Source: Hordeum vulgare subsp. vulgare (Eukaryota; Streptophyta; Magnoliopsida; Poales; Poaceae). From it: a DNA stretch of 64,000 nucleotides. This document shows, in pieces, positions 20,515-33,974 of the stretch (within the stretch, counting starts at the first letter, position 1; each line of letters opens with the position of its first letter). The stretch covers positions 486,707,763 to 486,771,762 of the forward strand of contig NC_058524.1 of NCBI RefSeq assembly GCF_904849725.1. The letters run 5' to 3'. Made by a program: the position numbers and the translations under genes. Under the pieces are notes generated by a model. The model made no database searches. It saw nothing but the letters and a program-made list of their open reading frames with translations, and had not been told where the DNA came from.

Positions 20515-21599
20515 ATCATCGTCATCACGGATGTGAAGCACCGGGGTTCCTCGGGCCGCTTTCATCTGGAGAAGGGGTGTGCGATGCAGCTCAGGAGTTA
20601 TTCTACACCAAAGATCATTTTCAATGTCTCGTTAGCATGATGACACTCAAATGTTAAGACTAGTAACTAATGACCATTCAAATGAAACCCACAGTTCCCT
20701 CCGCAGTAATGACTGGCATCGGCGGAGGGGTCTGATCGGTCTTCTCACACAGACTGCACATTTGGTTTTGACAAGTTAGTCATATTAGTTAGTAATGAAA
20801 TGAACATTACATGCATGATTTAGCCAATATGAAGAAGAAACTTACCATGAGGAGCTAGTACATGGCCCGGTGAGCCGCATCATTCCGTGCCCTCTCCTCC
20901 TCGAAAAACCAAGTCGTCTTCTCCTCCGTGGCCAGTTCCTTCTCCGCCGCCACCCAGTCCCTCTCCTCCGGAAGCGCCTGGGTTGTCGCTCTCTCTCTCT
21001 CTCTCTGAAGAGCAGGATGCAATACCACTACTCGTTAGCATTGTAATCATCGATGGCCACACACACAATGTAATGGAGGAAAGTTATTTGATTCCGTATA
21101 ACTAACCTCGATGGCGAGATCGACTGGCCATGCACGAGTCCTTATCTCATGACAGGAGCTCGTTTGGAGCACCTTGATCTCCGGGAGAGTGAGAGGACAA
21201 CGTATCAGCCCATCCCAATGGTTATCGAGCCATGGGGCCTCCTTCCACCAGCTATCATTACCAGTTCTGGAACCAAAGGTTGCTGGCTCGGGTTAAAGTC
21301 CTCCCCTTTCCTCGCCTTCCCCTCCTCGTTGTACCTCACGAGCTTGTGGTGGGAGGAGATGTTGGTGAACTTCTTTGGATGATTGAGGTCAGGCTCAGAG
21401 AATGCCTTGGCGTTATTGTACGAGGCAGTATGGGACGTGTCATAGAGGTCATACACCTCTGGCACCCTCGTGTTATTCTGTTGTGCCTAAAAGAGAGGAA
21501 CAAAGTATTAGTAAAGGGCTCAAGCTAGAATGAAGAATTAATTGCATGAATCATGAAGCAAACCACATACCCAGTTCTGCTTGAACTGAAATAAGTTGG
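20515..21599 (-). pseudogene. CACTA ORF1 (TNP1-like), 3' exons
   Basis: An exon ends NLFQFKQNW with donor GTATGT (21569). The next begins after a TTTTAG acceptor (about 21487) and reads NNTRVPEVYDLYDTSH, then FTNISSHHKLVRYNEEGKAR and LVPELVMIAGGRRPHG, the conserved C-terminal block of plant CACTA ORF1 proteins. A one-base shift then moves the frame (GLIRCPLTLPEIKVLQ). Further exons hold an acidic helix (ATEEKTTWFFEEERARND, about 20900-20990) and DQTPPPMPVITAEG (about 20700-20740), ending near LHIRDDDDRK (20515). Its role in transposition is thought to be DNA binding. The piece is separated from its upstream part by the Copia at 21604-30528. Confidence 0.75.
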
Positions 21600-21603
21600 C
21601 TCT

Positions 21604-23422
21604 TGTTGGGGAACGTCGCATGGGAAACAAAAATTTTCCTACGCGCACGAAGACCTATCATGGTGATGTCCATCTACGAGAGGGGATGTGTGATCTACGT
21701 ACCCTTGTAGACCGTATAGTAGAAGCGTTAGTGAACGCGGTTGATGTAGTGGAACGTCCTCACGTCCCTCGATCCGCCCCGCGAACTATCCCGCGATCAG
21801 TCCCACGATCTAGTGCCGAACGGACGGCACCTCCGCGTTCAGCACATGTACAGCTCGACGATGATCTCGGCCTTCTTGATCCAGCAAGAGAGACGGAGAG
21901 GTAGAAGAGTTCTCCAACAGCGTGACGGCACTTCGGAGGTTGGTGATGATCTCGTCTCAGCAGGGCTCCGCCCGAGCTCCGCAGAAACGCGATCTAGAGG
22001 TAAAACCGTGGAGATATGTGGTCGGGCTGCCGTGGCAAAGTTGTCTCAAATCAGCCCTAAAACCCCACTATATATAGGAGGGAGAGGGGGAGCCTTGCCT
22101 TGGGGTCCAAGGACTCCCAAGGGGGTCGGCCGAGCCAAGGGGGAAGGTCTCCCCCCCCAAACCGAGTTCTACTTGGTTTGGAAGGTGGAGTCCTTCTTCC
22201 CTTTACCACCTCCTTCTTTTTTTTCCCTTTCTCTTTGATTTTTATTCCAATGCGCATAGGGATCTTTTGGGCTTTCCCACCAGCCCACTAAGGGCTGGTG
22301 CGGCACCCCCAATGCCTATGGGCTTCCCCGGGGTGGGTTGCCCCCCCGGTGAACTCCCGGAACCCATTCGTCATTCCCGGTACATTCCCGGTAACTCCAA
22401 AAATCTTCCGGTAATCAAATGAGGCCATCCTATATATCAATATTTGTTTCCGGACCATTCCGGAAACCCTCGTGATGTCCGTGATCTCATCCGGGACTCC
22501 GAACAACATTCGGTAACCAACCATATAACTAAAATACGCATAAAACAACGTCGATCCTTAAGTGTGCAGACCCTGCGGGTTCGAGAACTATGTAGACATG
22601 ACCCGAGAGACTCCTCAGTCAATATCCAATAGCGGGACCTGGATGCCCACATTGGATCCTACATATTCTACGAAGATCTTATCGTTTGAACCTCAGTGCC
22701 AAGGATTCATATAATCCCGTATGTCATTCCCTTTGTCCTTCGGTATGTTACTTGCCCGAGATTCGATCGTCAGTATCCGCATACCTATTTCAATCTCGTT
22801 TACCGGCAAGTCTCTTTACTCATTCCGTAATACAAGATCCCGCAACTTACACTAAGTCACATTGCTTGCAAGGCTCGTGTGTGATGTTGTATTACCGAGT
22901 GGGCCCCGTGATACCTCTCCGTCACACGGAGTGACAAATCCCAGCCTCGATCCATACTAACTCAACGAACACCTTCGGAGATTCCTGTAGAGCATCTTTA
23001 TAGTCACCCAGTTACGTTGTGACGTTTGATACACACAAAGTATTCCTCCGGTGTTAGTGAGTTATATGATCTCATGGTCATAGGAATAAATACTTGACAT
23101 GCAGAAAACAGTAGCAATAAAATGACACGATCAACATGCTACGTCTATTAGTTTGGATCTAGTCCATCACGTGATTCTCCTTATGACGTGATCCAGTTAT
23201 CAAGAAACAACACCTTGTTCATAATCAGAAGACACTGACTATCGTTGATCAACTGGCTAGCCGACTAGAGGCTTGCTAGGGACAGTGTTTTGTCTATGTA
23301 TCCACACATGTATATAAGTCTTCATTTAATACAATTATAGCATGGATAATAAACGATTATCTTGATACAGGAATTATAATAATAACTATATTTATTATTG
23401 CCTCTAGGGCATAATTCCAACA
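21604..23422 (-). repeat. 3' LTR of the BARE-like Copia
   Basis: 1,819 bp, the left copy in window coordinates. It contains GC-rich U5-side sequence and a hairpin CAGCCCACTAAGGGCTG near 22280. It is preceded on the minus strand by the polypurine tract. Confidence 0.9.
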
Positions 23423-23434
23423 GTCTCCCACTTG
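23423..23434 (-). other. Polypurine tract of the BARE-like Copia
   Basis: CAAGTGGGAGAC directly adjoins the 3' LTR, as expected for plus-strand priming in BARE-type elements. Confidence 0.85.
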
Positions 23435-23474
23435 CACTAGAGTCAATAATCTAGCCCTCACATCATCATGCGAA

Positions 23475-26400
23475 TTACATTGTAATAAGTCTAACACCCA
23501 TACAGTTCTGGTATTGATCATGCTTTGCCCGTGGAAGAGGTTTAGTCAGCGGGTCTGCTACATTCAGATCCGTGTGCACTTTGCATATATTTACGTCCTC
23601 CCCTTCGACGTAGTCGCGGATGAGGTTGAAGCGTCGTGTGATGTGTCTGGACTTCTTGTGAAACCGTGGTTCCTTTGCTAGGGCAATGGCACCCGTGTTG
23701 TCACAGAACAAGGTTATTGGATTCAGTGCGCTTGGCACCACTCCAAGATCCGTCATGAACTGCTTCATCCAGACACCCTCCTTAGCCGCCTCCGAGGCAG
23801 CCATGTACCCCGCTTCACATGTAGAATCTGCTACGACGCTATGCTTGGAACTGCACCAGCTTACCGCACCCCCATTAAGAATAAATACGTATCCGGTTTG
23901 CGACTTAGAGTCGTCCGGATCTGTGTCAAAGCTTGCATCGACGTAACCTTTTACGGCGAGCTCTTCGTCACCTCCATACACGAGAAACATCTCCTTAGTC
24001 CTTTTCAGGTACTTCAGGATATTCTTGACCGCCGTCCAGTGATCCAGTCCTGGATTACTCTGGAACCTACCTGCCATACTTATGGCCAGGCTAACATCCG
24101 GTCTAGTGCACATCATTGCATACATGATAGAACCTATGGCTGAAGCATAGGGGACGGAGCGCATATGCTCTCTATCTTCATCAGTTGCTGGGCACTGAGT
24201 CTTACTCAATCTCTTACCTTGTAAAACTGGCAAGAACCCTTTCTTGGACTGTTCCATTTTGAACCTCTTCAAAACTTTATCAAGGTATGTGCTTTGTGAA
24301 AGTCCTATCAGGCGTTTTGATCTATCCCTGTAGATCTTAATGCCTAGAATGTAAGCAGCTTCTCCTAGGTCCTTCATAGAGAAACTTTTATTCAAGTAAT
24401 CCTTTATGCTCTCCAAAAACTCTACGTTGTTTCCAATCAGCAATATGTCATCCACATATAATATTAGAAACGCCACAGAGCTCCCACTCACTTTCTTGTA
24501 AATACAAGATTCTCCAACCACTTGTATAAACCCAAATGCTTTGATCACCTCATCAAAGCATTTGTTCCAACTCCGAGATGCTTGCACCAGTCCATAAATG
24601 GATCGCTGGAGCTTGCACACCTTGTTAGCATTCTTAGGGTCGACAAAACCTTCGGGTTGCATCATATACAACTCTTCCTTAAGGAAACCGTTAAGGAACG
24701 CCGTTTTGACATCCATCTGCCAGATTTCATAATCGAAAAATGCAGCTATTGCTAACATGATTCTGAGGGACTTAAGCATCGCTACGGGTGAGAATGTCTC
24801 ATCGTAGTCAACTCCTTGAACTTGTGAAAAACCCATTGCCACAAGTCGAGCTTTATAAACGGTCACATTGCCGTCAGCGTCTGTCTTCCTCTTAAAGATC
24901 CATTTGTTCTGAATAGCCTTGCGGCTCTCAGGCAGTACTTCCAAAGTCCACACTTTGTTCTCATACATGGATCCTATCTCGGACTTCATGGCTTCTAGCC
25001 ATTTGTTGGAATCTGGGCCCACCATTGCTTCTTCATAATTTGCAGGTTCAAGGTTGTCTAACAACATGATTGATAAGATGGGATTACCGTACCACTCTGG
25101 AGCAGCACGTGGTCTCGTCGACCTGCATGGTTCGACATGAACTTGAACCGGAGTTTCATGATCATCATCATTAACTTCCTCCTCAACTGGCGTCGCAACG
25201 ACAGAGGTTTCCCCTTGCCCTGCACCACCATCCAGAGGGATGAGAGGTTCGACAACCTCGTCAAGTTCTATCTTCCTCCCACTCAATTCTCTCGAGAGAA
25301 ACTCCTTCTCGAGAAAAGCTCCGTTTTTAGCAACAAACACTTTGCCCTCGGATTTGAGATAGAAGGTGTACCCAACTGTCTCTTTTGGGTAACCTATGAA
25401 GATGCACTTTTCCGCTTTGGGTTCCAGCTTTTCAGGCTGAAGCTTTTTGACATAAGCATCACATCCCCAAACTTTAAGAAACGACAACTTTGGCCTTTTG
25501 CCATACCACAGTTCGTATGGTGTTGTCTCAACGGATTTTGATGGTGCCCTATTTAAAGTGAATGCAGCTGTTTCTAATGCATAACCCCAAAATGATAATG
25601 GCAAATCGGTAAGAGACATCATAGATCGCACCATCTCTAATAAAGTATGATTACGACGTTCGGACACACCATTACGCTGTGGTGTTCCAGGCTGTGTCAA
25701 CTGTGAAACAATTCCACATTGTCTTAAGTGAGCACCAAACTCGAAACTCAGATATTCACCCCCACGATCAGGCCGTAGGAACTTGATCTTCTTGTTACGA
25801 TGATTTTCCACTTCACTCTGAAATTGCTTAAACTTTTCAAATGTTTCAGACTTGTGCTACATTAAGTAGACATAACCATATCTACTCAAATCGTCAGTGA
25901 AGGTGAGAAAATAACGATATCCGCCGCGTGCCTCTACGCTCATCGGACTACACACATCGGTATGTATGATTTCCAACAAGTCACTTGAACGCTCCATTGT
26001 TCCGCAGAACGGAGTTTTAGTCATCTTGCCCATGAGGCATGGTTCGCACGTGTCAAGTGAATCAAAGTCAAGTGACTCCAAAAGTCCATCGGCATGGAGT
26101 TTCTTCATGCTCTTTACACCAATATGACCTAAGCGGCAGTGCCACAAAAATATGGCGCTATCATTGTTAACTCTAACTCTTTTGGTCTCAATGTTATGTA
26201 TGTGTGTATCACTATCAAGATTCAATATGAACAATCCTCTCACATTGGGTGCATGACCATAAAAGACGTTACTCATAGAAATAGAACAACCATCATTCTC
26301 TGACTTAAAAGAGTAACTGTCTCGCAATAAACAAGATCCAGATATAATGTTCATGCTCAACGCAGGCACTAAATAACAATGATTCAAGTTCATAACTAAT

Positions 26401-27455
26401 CCTGATGGTAACTGAAGTGAAACTGTGCCGACGGCGATTGCATCAACCTTGGAACCATTTCCTACGCGCATCGTCACTTCATCTTTCGCCAGCCTTCATC
26501 TATTCCACAGTTCCTGTTTCGAGTTGCAAATATGAGCAACAGAACCGGTATTGAATACCCAGGCACTACTACGAGAGCCGGTTAAGTACACATCAATAAC
26601 ATGTATATCAAATATACCTGATTTTTCTTTGGCCGCCTTCTTATCAGCCAAATACTTGGGGCAATTGCGCTTCCAGTGACCCATACCCTTGCAATAGTAA
26701 CACTCTGTTTCAGGCTTAGGTCCAGCCTTGGGTTTCTTCGTGGGATTGGCAACAGGCTTGCCGCTCTTCTATGAATTACCCTTCTTGCCTTTGCTGTTTC
26801 TCTTGAAACCAGTGGTCTTATTCACCATCAACACTTGATGCTCTTTACGGAGTTCAGACTCTGCGACTTTCGGCATCGCAAACAACTCGCCGGGAGACTT
26901 GTTCATCCCTTGCATGTTGTAGTTCAACACAAAGCCTTTATAGCTTGGCGGCAGTGATTGAAGGATTCTGTCAGTGATAGCTTCTTGCGGGAGTTCAATC
27001 CCCAGCTCAGCTAGACAGTTTGAGTACCCAGACATTTTGAGCACATGTTCACTGACAGACGAGTTCTCCTCCATCTTGCAAGCATAGAATTTATCGGAGG
27101 TCTCATACCTCTCGATCCGGGCATTCTTCTGAAAGATAAACTTCAACTCCTAGAACATCTCAAATGCTCCATGACGCTGAAAGCGACGTTGAAGTCCCGG
27201 TTCTAAGCCATACAAGACTGCACATTGAACTACTGAGTAGTCCTCCTTACGTGCTAACCAAGCGTTCTTAACATCCTGATCAGCCGTAGCGGGTGGCTCA
27301 TCTCCTAGCGCAGCATTAAGGACATAATCCTTCTTCCCAGCTTGTAAGATTAGCTTAAGATTACGAGCCCAGTCTACAAAGTTGCTTCCATCATCTTTCA
27401 ACTTAGCTTTCTCTAGGAACGTATTAAAATTCAGGGTGATTGTCGCGTGAGCCAT
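23475..27455 (-). pseudogene. Copia gag-pol polyprotein with four in-frame stops
   Basis: One reading frame of 1,326 codons keeps register from the ATG at 27455 to the final stop at 23475, broken only by stop codons at 27150, 26769, 26496 and 25857. In order: gag (NFNTFLEKAKLKDDGSNF), zinc knuckle CYYCKGMGHWKRNC (about residue 250), protease (about 307), pre-integrase HCRLGH, integrase with TDDLSRYGYVYLM and DRGGEY, reverse transcriptase with the catalytic YVDD box (about 24445), and RNase H (CDNTGAIALAKEP, then HIT). The protease active site reads NTGS instead of DTGS, so the catalytic Asp is lost. The RT and RNase H portion (23475-25811) is a single open stretch of 778 codons. Confidence 0.9.
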
Positions 27456-28696
27456 GATCTACAACACAAATATATTCAAAGTGGACTTAGACTATGTTCA
27501 AGATAATTAGAGTTTAACTTAATCAAATTACTCGCTAAACTCCCACTCAAAAAGTACATCCCTCTAGTCATTTGAGTGGTTCATGATCCACTTACACTAG
27601 CTCAAGTCCGATCATCACGTGAGTTGAGTATAGTTTCAGTGGTAAGCATCCCTATGCTAATCATATCATCTATATGATTCATGATCGACCTTTCGGTCTC
27701 ATGTGTTCCGAGGCCATGTCTGCACATGCTAGGCTCGTCAAGCTTAACCCGAGTGTTCCGCGTGCGCAACTGTTTTGCACCCGTTGTATGTGAACGTTGA
27801 GTCTATCACACCCGATCATCACGTGGTGTCTTGAAACAACGAACTGTAGCAACAGTGCACAGTCGGGGAGAACACAATTTCGTCTTGAAATTTTAGTGAG
27901 AGTCACCTCATAATGCTACCGTCGTTCTAAGCAAAATAAGGTGCATAAAAGGATTAACATCACATGCAATTCATAAGTGACATGATATGGCCATCATCAC
28001 GTGCTCCTTGGTCTCCATCACCAAAGCACCGACACGATCTTCTTGTCACCGGCGCCACACCATGATCTCCATCAACGTGTTGCTATCGGGGTTGTCGTGC
28101 TACTCATGCTATTACTACTAAAGCTACATCCTAGCAAAATAGTAAACGCATCTGCAAGCACAAACGTTAGTTATAAAGACAACCCTATGGCTCCTGCCGG
28201 TTGCCGTACCATCGATGTGCAAGTCGATATTATGTATTACAACATGATCATCTCATACATCCAATATATCACATCACATCGTTGGCCATATCACATCACA
28301 AGCATACCCTGCAAAACAAGTTAGACGTTCTCTAATTTTGTTGTTGCATGTTTTACGTGGTGACCATGGGTATCTAGTAGGATCACATCTTAATTATGCA
28401 AACACTACAACGGAGATATATGAGTTGCTATTTAACCTCATCCAAGGACCTCCTCGGTCAAATCCGATTCAACTAAAGTTGGAGAAACTGACACCCGCCA
28501 GTCATCTTTGAGCAACGGAGTTACTCGTAGCGATGAAACCAGTCTCTCGTAAGCGTACGAGTAATGTCGGTCCGAGCCGCTTCGATCCAACAATACCGCG
28601 GAATCAAGAAAAGACTAAGGAGGGCAGCAAAACGCACATCACCGCCCAAAAAAACTTTTGTGTTCTACTCGAGAAGACATCTACGCATGAACCTAT
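27456..28696 (-). other. Untranslated 5' leader of the BARE-like Copia
   Basis: 1.2 kb between the primer site and gag, as in BARE-type elements. No coding region. It contains repeated CATCACGTG words (for example 27614 and 27995). Confidence 0.7.
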
Positions 28697-28708
28697 CTCA
28701 TGATGCCA
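28697..28708 (-). other. Degenerate primer-binding site of the BARE-like Copia
   Basis: TGGCATCATGAG lies one base inside the 5' LTR. It resembles the Met-tRNA site TGGTATCAGAGC but with several mismatches. Confidence 0.55.
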
Positions 28709-28709
28709 C

Positions 28710-30528
28710 TGTTGGGAAACGTCGCTTGGGAAACAAAAAATTTCCTACGCGCACGAAGACCTATCATGGTGATGCCCATCTACGAGAGGGGATGTGTGAT
28801 CTACGTACCCTTGTAGACCGTACAACAGAAGCGTTAGTGAACGCGGTTGATGTAGTGGAACGTCCTCATGTCCCTCGATCCGCCCCGCGAACTATCCCGC
28901 GATCAGTCCCACGATCTAGTGCCGAACGGACGGCACCTCCGCGTTCAGCACACGTACAGCTCGACGATGATCTCGGCCTTCTTGATCCAGCAAGAGAGAC
29001 GGAGAGGTAGAAGAGTTCTTCGGCAGCGTGACGGCGCTCCGGAGGTCGGTGATGATCTCGTCTCAGCAGGGCTCCGCCCGAGCTCCGCAGAAACGCGATC
29101 TAGAGGTAAAACCGTGGAGATATGTGGTCGGGCTGCCGTGGCAAAGTTGTCTCAAATCAGCCCTAAAACCCCACTACATATAGGAGGGAGAGGGGGAGCC
29201 TTGCCTTGGGGTCCAAGGACTCCCAAGGGGGTCGGCCGAGCCAAGGGGGAAGGTCTCCCCCCCCAAACCGAGTTCTACTTGGTTTGGAAGGTGGAGTCCT
29301 TCTTCCCTTTACCACCTCCTTCTTTTTTTTCCCTTTCTCTTTGATTTTTCTTCCAATGCGCATAGGGATCTTTTGGGCTTTCCCACCAGCCCACTAAGGG
29401 CTGGTGCGGCACCCCCAATGCCTATGGGCTTCCCCGGGGTGGGTTGCCCCCCCGGTGAACTCCCGGAACCCATTCGTCATTCCCGGTACATTCCCGGTAA
29501 CTCCAAAAATCTTCCGGTAATCAAATGAGGCCATCCTATATATCAATATTTGTTTCCGGACCATTCCGGAAACCCTCGTGATGTCCGTGATCTCATCCGG
29601 GACTCCGAACAACATTCGGTAACCAACCATATAACTAAAATACGCATAAAACAACGTCGATCCTTAAGTGTGCAGACCCTGCGGGTTCGAGAACTATGTA
29701 GACATGACCCGAGAGACTCCTCAGTCAATATCCAATAGCGGGACCTGGATGCCCACATTGGATCCTACATATTCTACGAAGATCTTATCGTTTGAACCTC
29801 AGTGCCAAGGATTCATATAATCCCGTATGTCATTCCCTTTGTCCTTCGGTATGTTACTTGCCCGAGATTCGATCGTCAGTATCCGCATACCTATTTCAAT
29901 CTCGTTTACCGGCAAGTCTCTTTACTCATTCCGTAATACAAGATCCCGCAACTTACACTAAGTCACATTGCTTGCAAGGCTTGTGTGTGATGTTGTATTA
30001 CCGAGTGGGCCCCGAGATACCTCTCCATCACACGGAGTGACAAATCCCAGTCTCGATCCATACTAACTCAACGAACACCTTCAGAGATACCTGTAGAGCA
30101 TCTTTATAGTCACCCAGTTACGTTGCGACGTTTGATACACACAAAGTATTCCTCCGGTGTTAGTGAGTGATATGATCTCATGGTCATAAGAATAAATACT
30201 TGACACGCAGAAAACAGTAGCAATAAAATGACACGATCAACATGCTACGTCTATTAGTTTGGGTCTAGTCCATCACGTGATTCTCCTTATGACGTGATCC
30301 AGTTATAAAGCAACAACACCTTGTTCATAATCAGAAGACACTGACTATCGTTGATCAACTGGCTAGCCAACTAGAGGCTTGCTAGGGACAATGTTTTGTC
30401 TAGGTATCCACACATGTATATAAGTCTTCATTCAATACAATTATAGCATGGATAATAAACGATTATCTTGATACAGGAATTATAATAATAACTATATTTA
30501 TTATTGCCTCTAGGGCATAATTCCAACA
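28710..30528 (-). repeat. 5' LTR of the BARE-like Copia
   Basis: 1,819 bp, equal in length to the left copy. Most differences cluster in the first 360 bp (window coordinates 28710-29070). Confidence 0.9.
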
Positions 30529-30533
30529 GCTCT

Positions 30534-30700
30534 GCCTTGATGGTGTGGGACACCAACCATTTGGGCACGTCGGTCCATTGCATTGTCATGGACAACTCGC
30601 CATTGGCCTATGCACCACTCATCTAGCAACGCCTCCCAACAATCCATCTTATCCGCACACGATCTTAGGGGCACCTAATTTAGTAAAGAGACATTTGAGT
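30534..30700 (-). pseudogene. CACTA ORF1, middle fragment
   Basis: Between the two Copia insertions a minus-strand frame reads DCWEALLDEWCIGQWRVVHD and then MVGVPHHQGR, matching the pattern of the CACTA ORF1 region that precedes the GVPHHQG motif. It joins the upstream piece (33975-34957) and downstream piece (20515-21599) once the insertions are removed. Confidence 0.65.
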
Positions 30701-30705
30701 AAGAC

Positions 30706-33700
30706 TTCTTCAAAACTTTATCAAGATATGTGCTTTGTGAAAGTCCTATCAAGCGTCTCGATTTATCCCTATAGATCTTAATGCCTAGAATGTAAGCAGC
30801 TTCTCCTAGGTCCTTCATCGAGAAACTTTTATTCAAGTAATCCTTTACGCTCTCCAAAAACTCCACGTTGTTTCCAATCAGCAATATGTAATACACATAT
30901 AATATTAGAAACTCCACAGAGCTCCCACTCACTTTCTTGTAAATACAAGATTCTCCAACCACTTGTATAAACCCAAATTCTTTGATCACCACATCAAAGC
31001 GCTTATTCCAACTCCGAGATGCTTGCACCAGTCCATAAATGGATCGCTGGAGCTTGCATACTTTGTTAGCATTCTTTGGATCGACAAAACCTTCAGGTTT
31101 CATCATATACAACTCTTCCTTAAGAAAACCATTAAGGAACGCTGTTTTGACATCCATCTGCCAGATTTCATAATCGAAAAATGCAGCTATTGCTAACATG
31201 ATTCAGACGGACTTAAGCATCGCTACCGGTGAGAACGTCTCATCATAGTCAATTCCTTGAACTTTTGAAAAAACCTTTGCCACAAGTCGAGCTTTATAAA
31301 CGGTCACATTACCGTCCGCGTCCGTCTTCTTCTTAAAGATCCATTTGTTCTGAATAGCCTTGCAGCTTTCAGGTAATACTTCCAAAGTCCACACTTTGTT
31401 TTCGTACATAGATCCTATCTCGGACTACATGGCCTCCAGCCATTTGTTGGAATCCGGGCCCACCATTGCTTCTTCATAATTCGCAGGTTCATTGTTGTCT
31501 AACAACATGATTGATAATACAGGATTACCGTACCACTCAGGAGCAGTACATGATCTTGTCGACCTGCGAGGTCCGATAGGAACTTGATCCAAAGTTTCAT
31601 GATCATCATCATTAACTTCCTCCTCAACCAGCGTCGCTTCGACAGAGGTTTCCCCTTGCCCTGCGCCACCATCTAGATGGATTAGAGGTTCGACAACCTC
31701 GTCAAGTTCTATCTTCCTCCCTCTCAATTCTTTCGAGAGAAACTCCTTCTGAAGAAAAGCTCCGTTCTTAGCAACAAACACTTTGCCCTCAAATTTGAGA
31801 TAGAAGGTGTACCCAATTGTCTCCTTTGGGTAACCTATGAAGACGCACTTTTCTGCTTTGTGTTCCAGCTTTTGAGGTTGAAGCTTTTTGACATAAGCAT
31901 CACATCCCTAAACTTTAAGAAACGACAACTTTGGTCTTTTGCCATACCACGGCTCGTATGGTGTCGTCTCAACGAATTTTGATGGTGCCCTATTTAAAGT
32001 GAATGCAGCTGTCTCTAATGCATAACCCCGAAACGACAATGGCAAATCGGTAAGAGACATCATAGATCGCACCATTTCTAACAAAGTACGATTACGACGT
32101 TTCGACACACCATTACACTGTGGTGTTCCAAGCGGTGTCAATTGTGAAACAATTCCATATTGTCTTAAGTGAGCACCAAACTCGAAATTCAGGTACTCAC
32201 CCCCACGATCAGAATGTAGGAACTTGATCTTCTTGTTACGATGATTTGTAACTTCACTCTAAAATTGCTTGAACTTCTGAAATGTCTCAGACTTGTGCTT
32301 CATCAAGTAGATATATCCATACGTGCTCGAATCATCAGTGAAGGTGAGAAAATAACGATATCAACCGCACGCCTCCACACTCATCGGACCGCATACATCG
32401 GCATGTATGATTTCCAACAAGTCACTTGCACGCTCCATTGTTCCGGAGAATGGAGTCTTAGTCATCTTACCCATGAGGCATGGTTCGCACGTGTCAAGTG
32501 ATTCAAAATCAAGTGACTCAAAAAGCCCATCGAAATGGAGTTTCTTCATGCGCTTTACACCAATATGACCTAAGTGGTAGTGCCACAAAAACATGGCGCT
32601 ATCATTGTTAACTCTACATCTTTTGGTCTCAATGTTATGTATATGTGTATCATCGCTATCAAGATTCAATATGAACAATCCTCTCACATTGGGTGCATGA
32701 CCATAAAAGATATTACTCATAGAAATAGAACAACCATTATTCTCTGACTTAAACGAGTAACAGTTCATGCTTAACGCAGGTACTAAATAACAATTATTTA
32801 AGTTCATAACTAATCCTGATGGTAACTGAAGTGAGACTGTGCCGACGGCGATTGCATCAACCTTGGAACCATTTCCCACGCGCATCGTCACTTCATCCTT
32901 CGCCAGCCTTCGTTTATTCCGCAGTTCCTGCTTCGAGTTGCGAATATGAGCAACAGAACCGGTATCAAATACCCACACACTACTACGAGAGTTGGTTAAG
33001 TACACATCAATAACCCGTATATCAAATATACCCGATTTTTCCTTGGCCGCCTTCTTATCAGCCAAATACTTGGGGCAGTTGCGCTTCGAGTGACCCATTC
33101 CCTTGCAATAATAACACTCTGTTTCAGGCTTAGGTCCAGCCTTGGGTTTCTTCGTCGGATTGGCAATAGGCTTGCCGCTCTTCTTGGAGTTACCCTTCTT
33201 GCCTTTGCTGTTTCTCTTGAAACCAGTGGTCTTATTGACCATCGACACTTGATGCTCTTTCCGGAGTTCTGACTCTGTGACTTTCAGCATCGCGAATAAC
33301 TCGCCGGGTGACTTGTTCACCCCTTGCATGTTATAGTTCCACACAAAGCTTTTATAGATAGGTGGCAGTGATTGAAGAATTCTGTCAGTGATAACCTCTT
33401 GCGGGAGTTCAATCCCCAGCTTAGCTAGACGGTTTGAGTACCCAGACATTTTGAGCACATGTTCACTGACAGACGAATTTTCCTCCATCTTGCAAGCATA
33501 GAATTTATCGGAGGTCTCATACCTCTCGATCCGGGCGTTCTTCTAAAAGATAAACTTCAACTCCTGGAACATCTCATATGCTCCATGACGCTCAAAGCAA
33601 CGTTGAAGTCCCGGTTCTAAGCCATACAAGACTACACACTGAACTACTGAGTAGTCCTCCTTACGTGTTAACCAGGCGTTCAAAACATCTTGGCTAGACG

Positions 33701-33967
33701 TAGTGGGTGGTTCATCTCCTAGCGCAGCATTAAGGACATAATCCTTCTTCCCAGCTTGCAGGAGCAGCTTTAGATTACGAGCCCAGTCTACAAAGTTCCT
33801 TCCATCATCTTTCAACTTAGCTTTCTCTAGGAAAGTATTGAAATTCAGGGTTGCTACTGCGTGAACCATTGATCTACAACATAAAATATTGCAAAGTGTA
33901 CTTAGACTATGTTTAAGATAATTAGAGTTTAACTAATCAAATTACTGATAAACTCCCACTCAAAAAA
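30706..33967 (-). pseudogene. LTR-less Copia gag-pol fragment, related to the BARE-like element
   Basis: The fragment starts in the 5' leader (33967), covers gag from the ATG at 33869 through protease, integrase and most of RT, and stops in RT after TYLDKVLKK (30706). It has neither LTR. The frame stays in register throughout, with in-frame stops at 33543, 32361, near 32261, 31905, 31422 and 31200. The protease keeps DTGS. A 30-bp in-frame gap relative to the other Copia lies after ALSMN (about 32763). The RT catalytic box reads YVYY instead of YVDD (30886-30900), so both metal-binding aspartates are gone. Confidence 0.85.
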
Positions 33968-33974
33968 GTCCAAG

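Larger units (their letters stand above)
21604..30528 (-). mobile_element. Complete BARE/WIS/Angela-like Copia, 8,925 bp, TSD GCTCT
   Basis: Two 1,819-bp LTRs bound a 5.3-kb interior. GCTCT is duplicated at 21599-21603 and 30529-30533. LTR ends TGTTGGAATTATGCCC and CCCAACA fit the BARE/Angela group. Gene order on the minus strand is gag, protease, integrase, RT, RNase H, which is Copia order. It is inserted in CACTA ORF1. By eye the LTRs differ at about 34 sites (about 1.9%), implying a fairly recent insertion. Confidence 0.9.

Noticed and set aside
22057..23000. Several 60-140 codon ORFs repeated at 29163-30040
   Set aside because: They lie in the two LTR copies of the BARE-like element, which do not code for protein.
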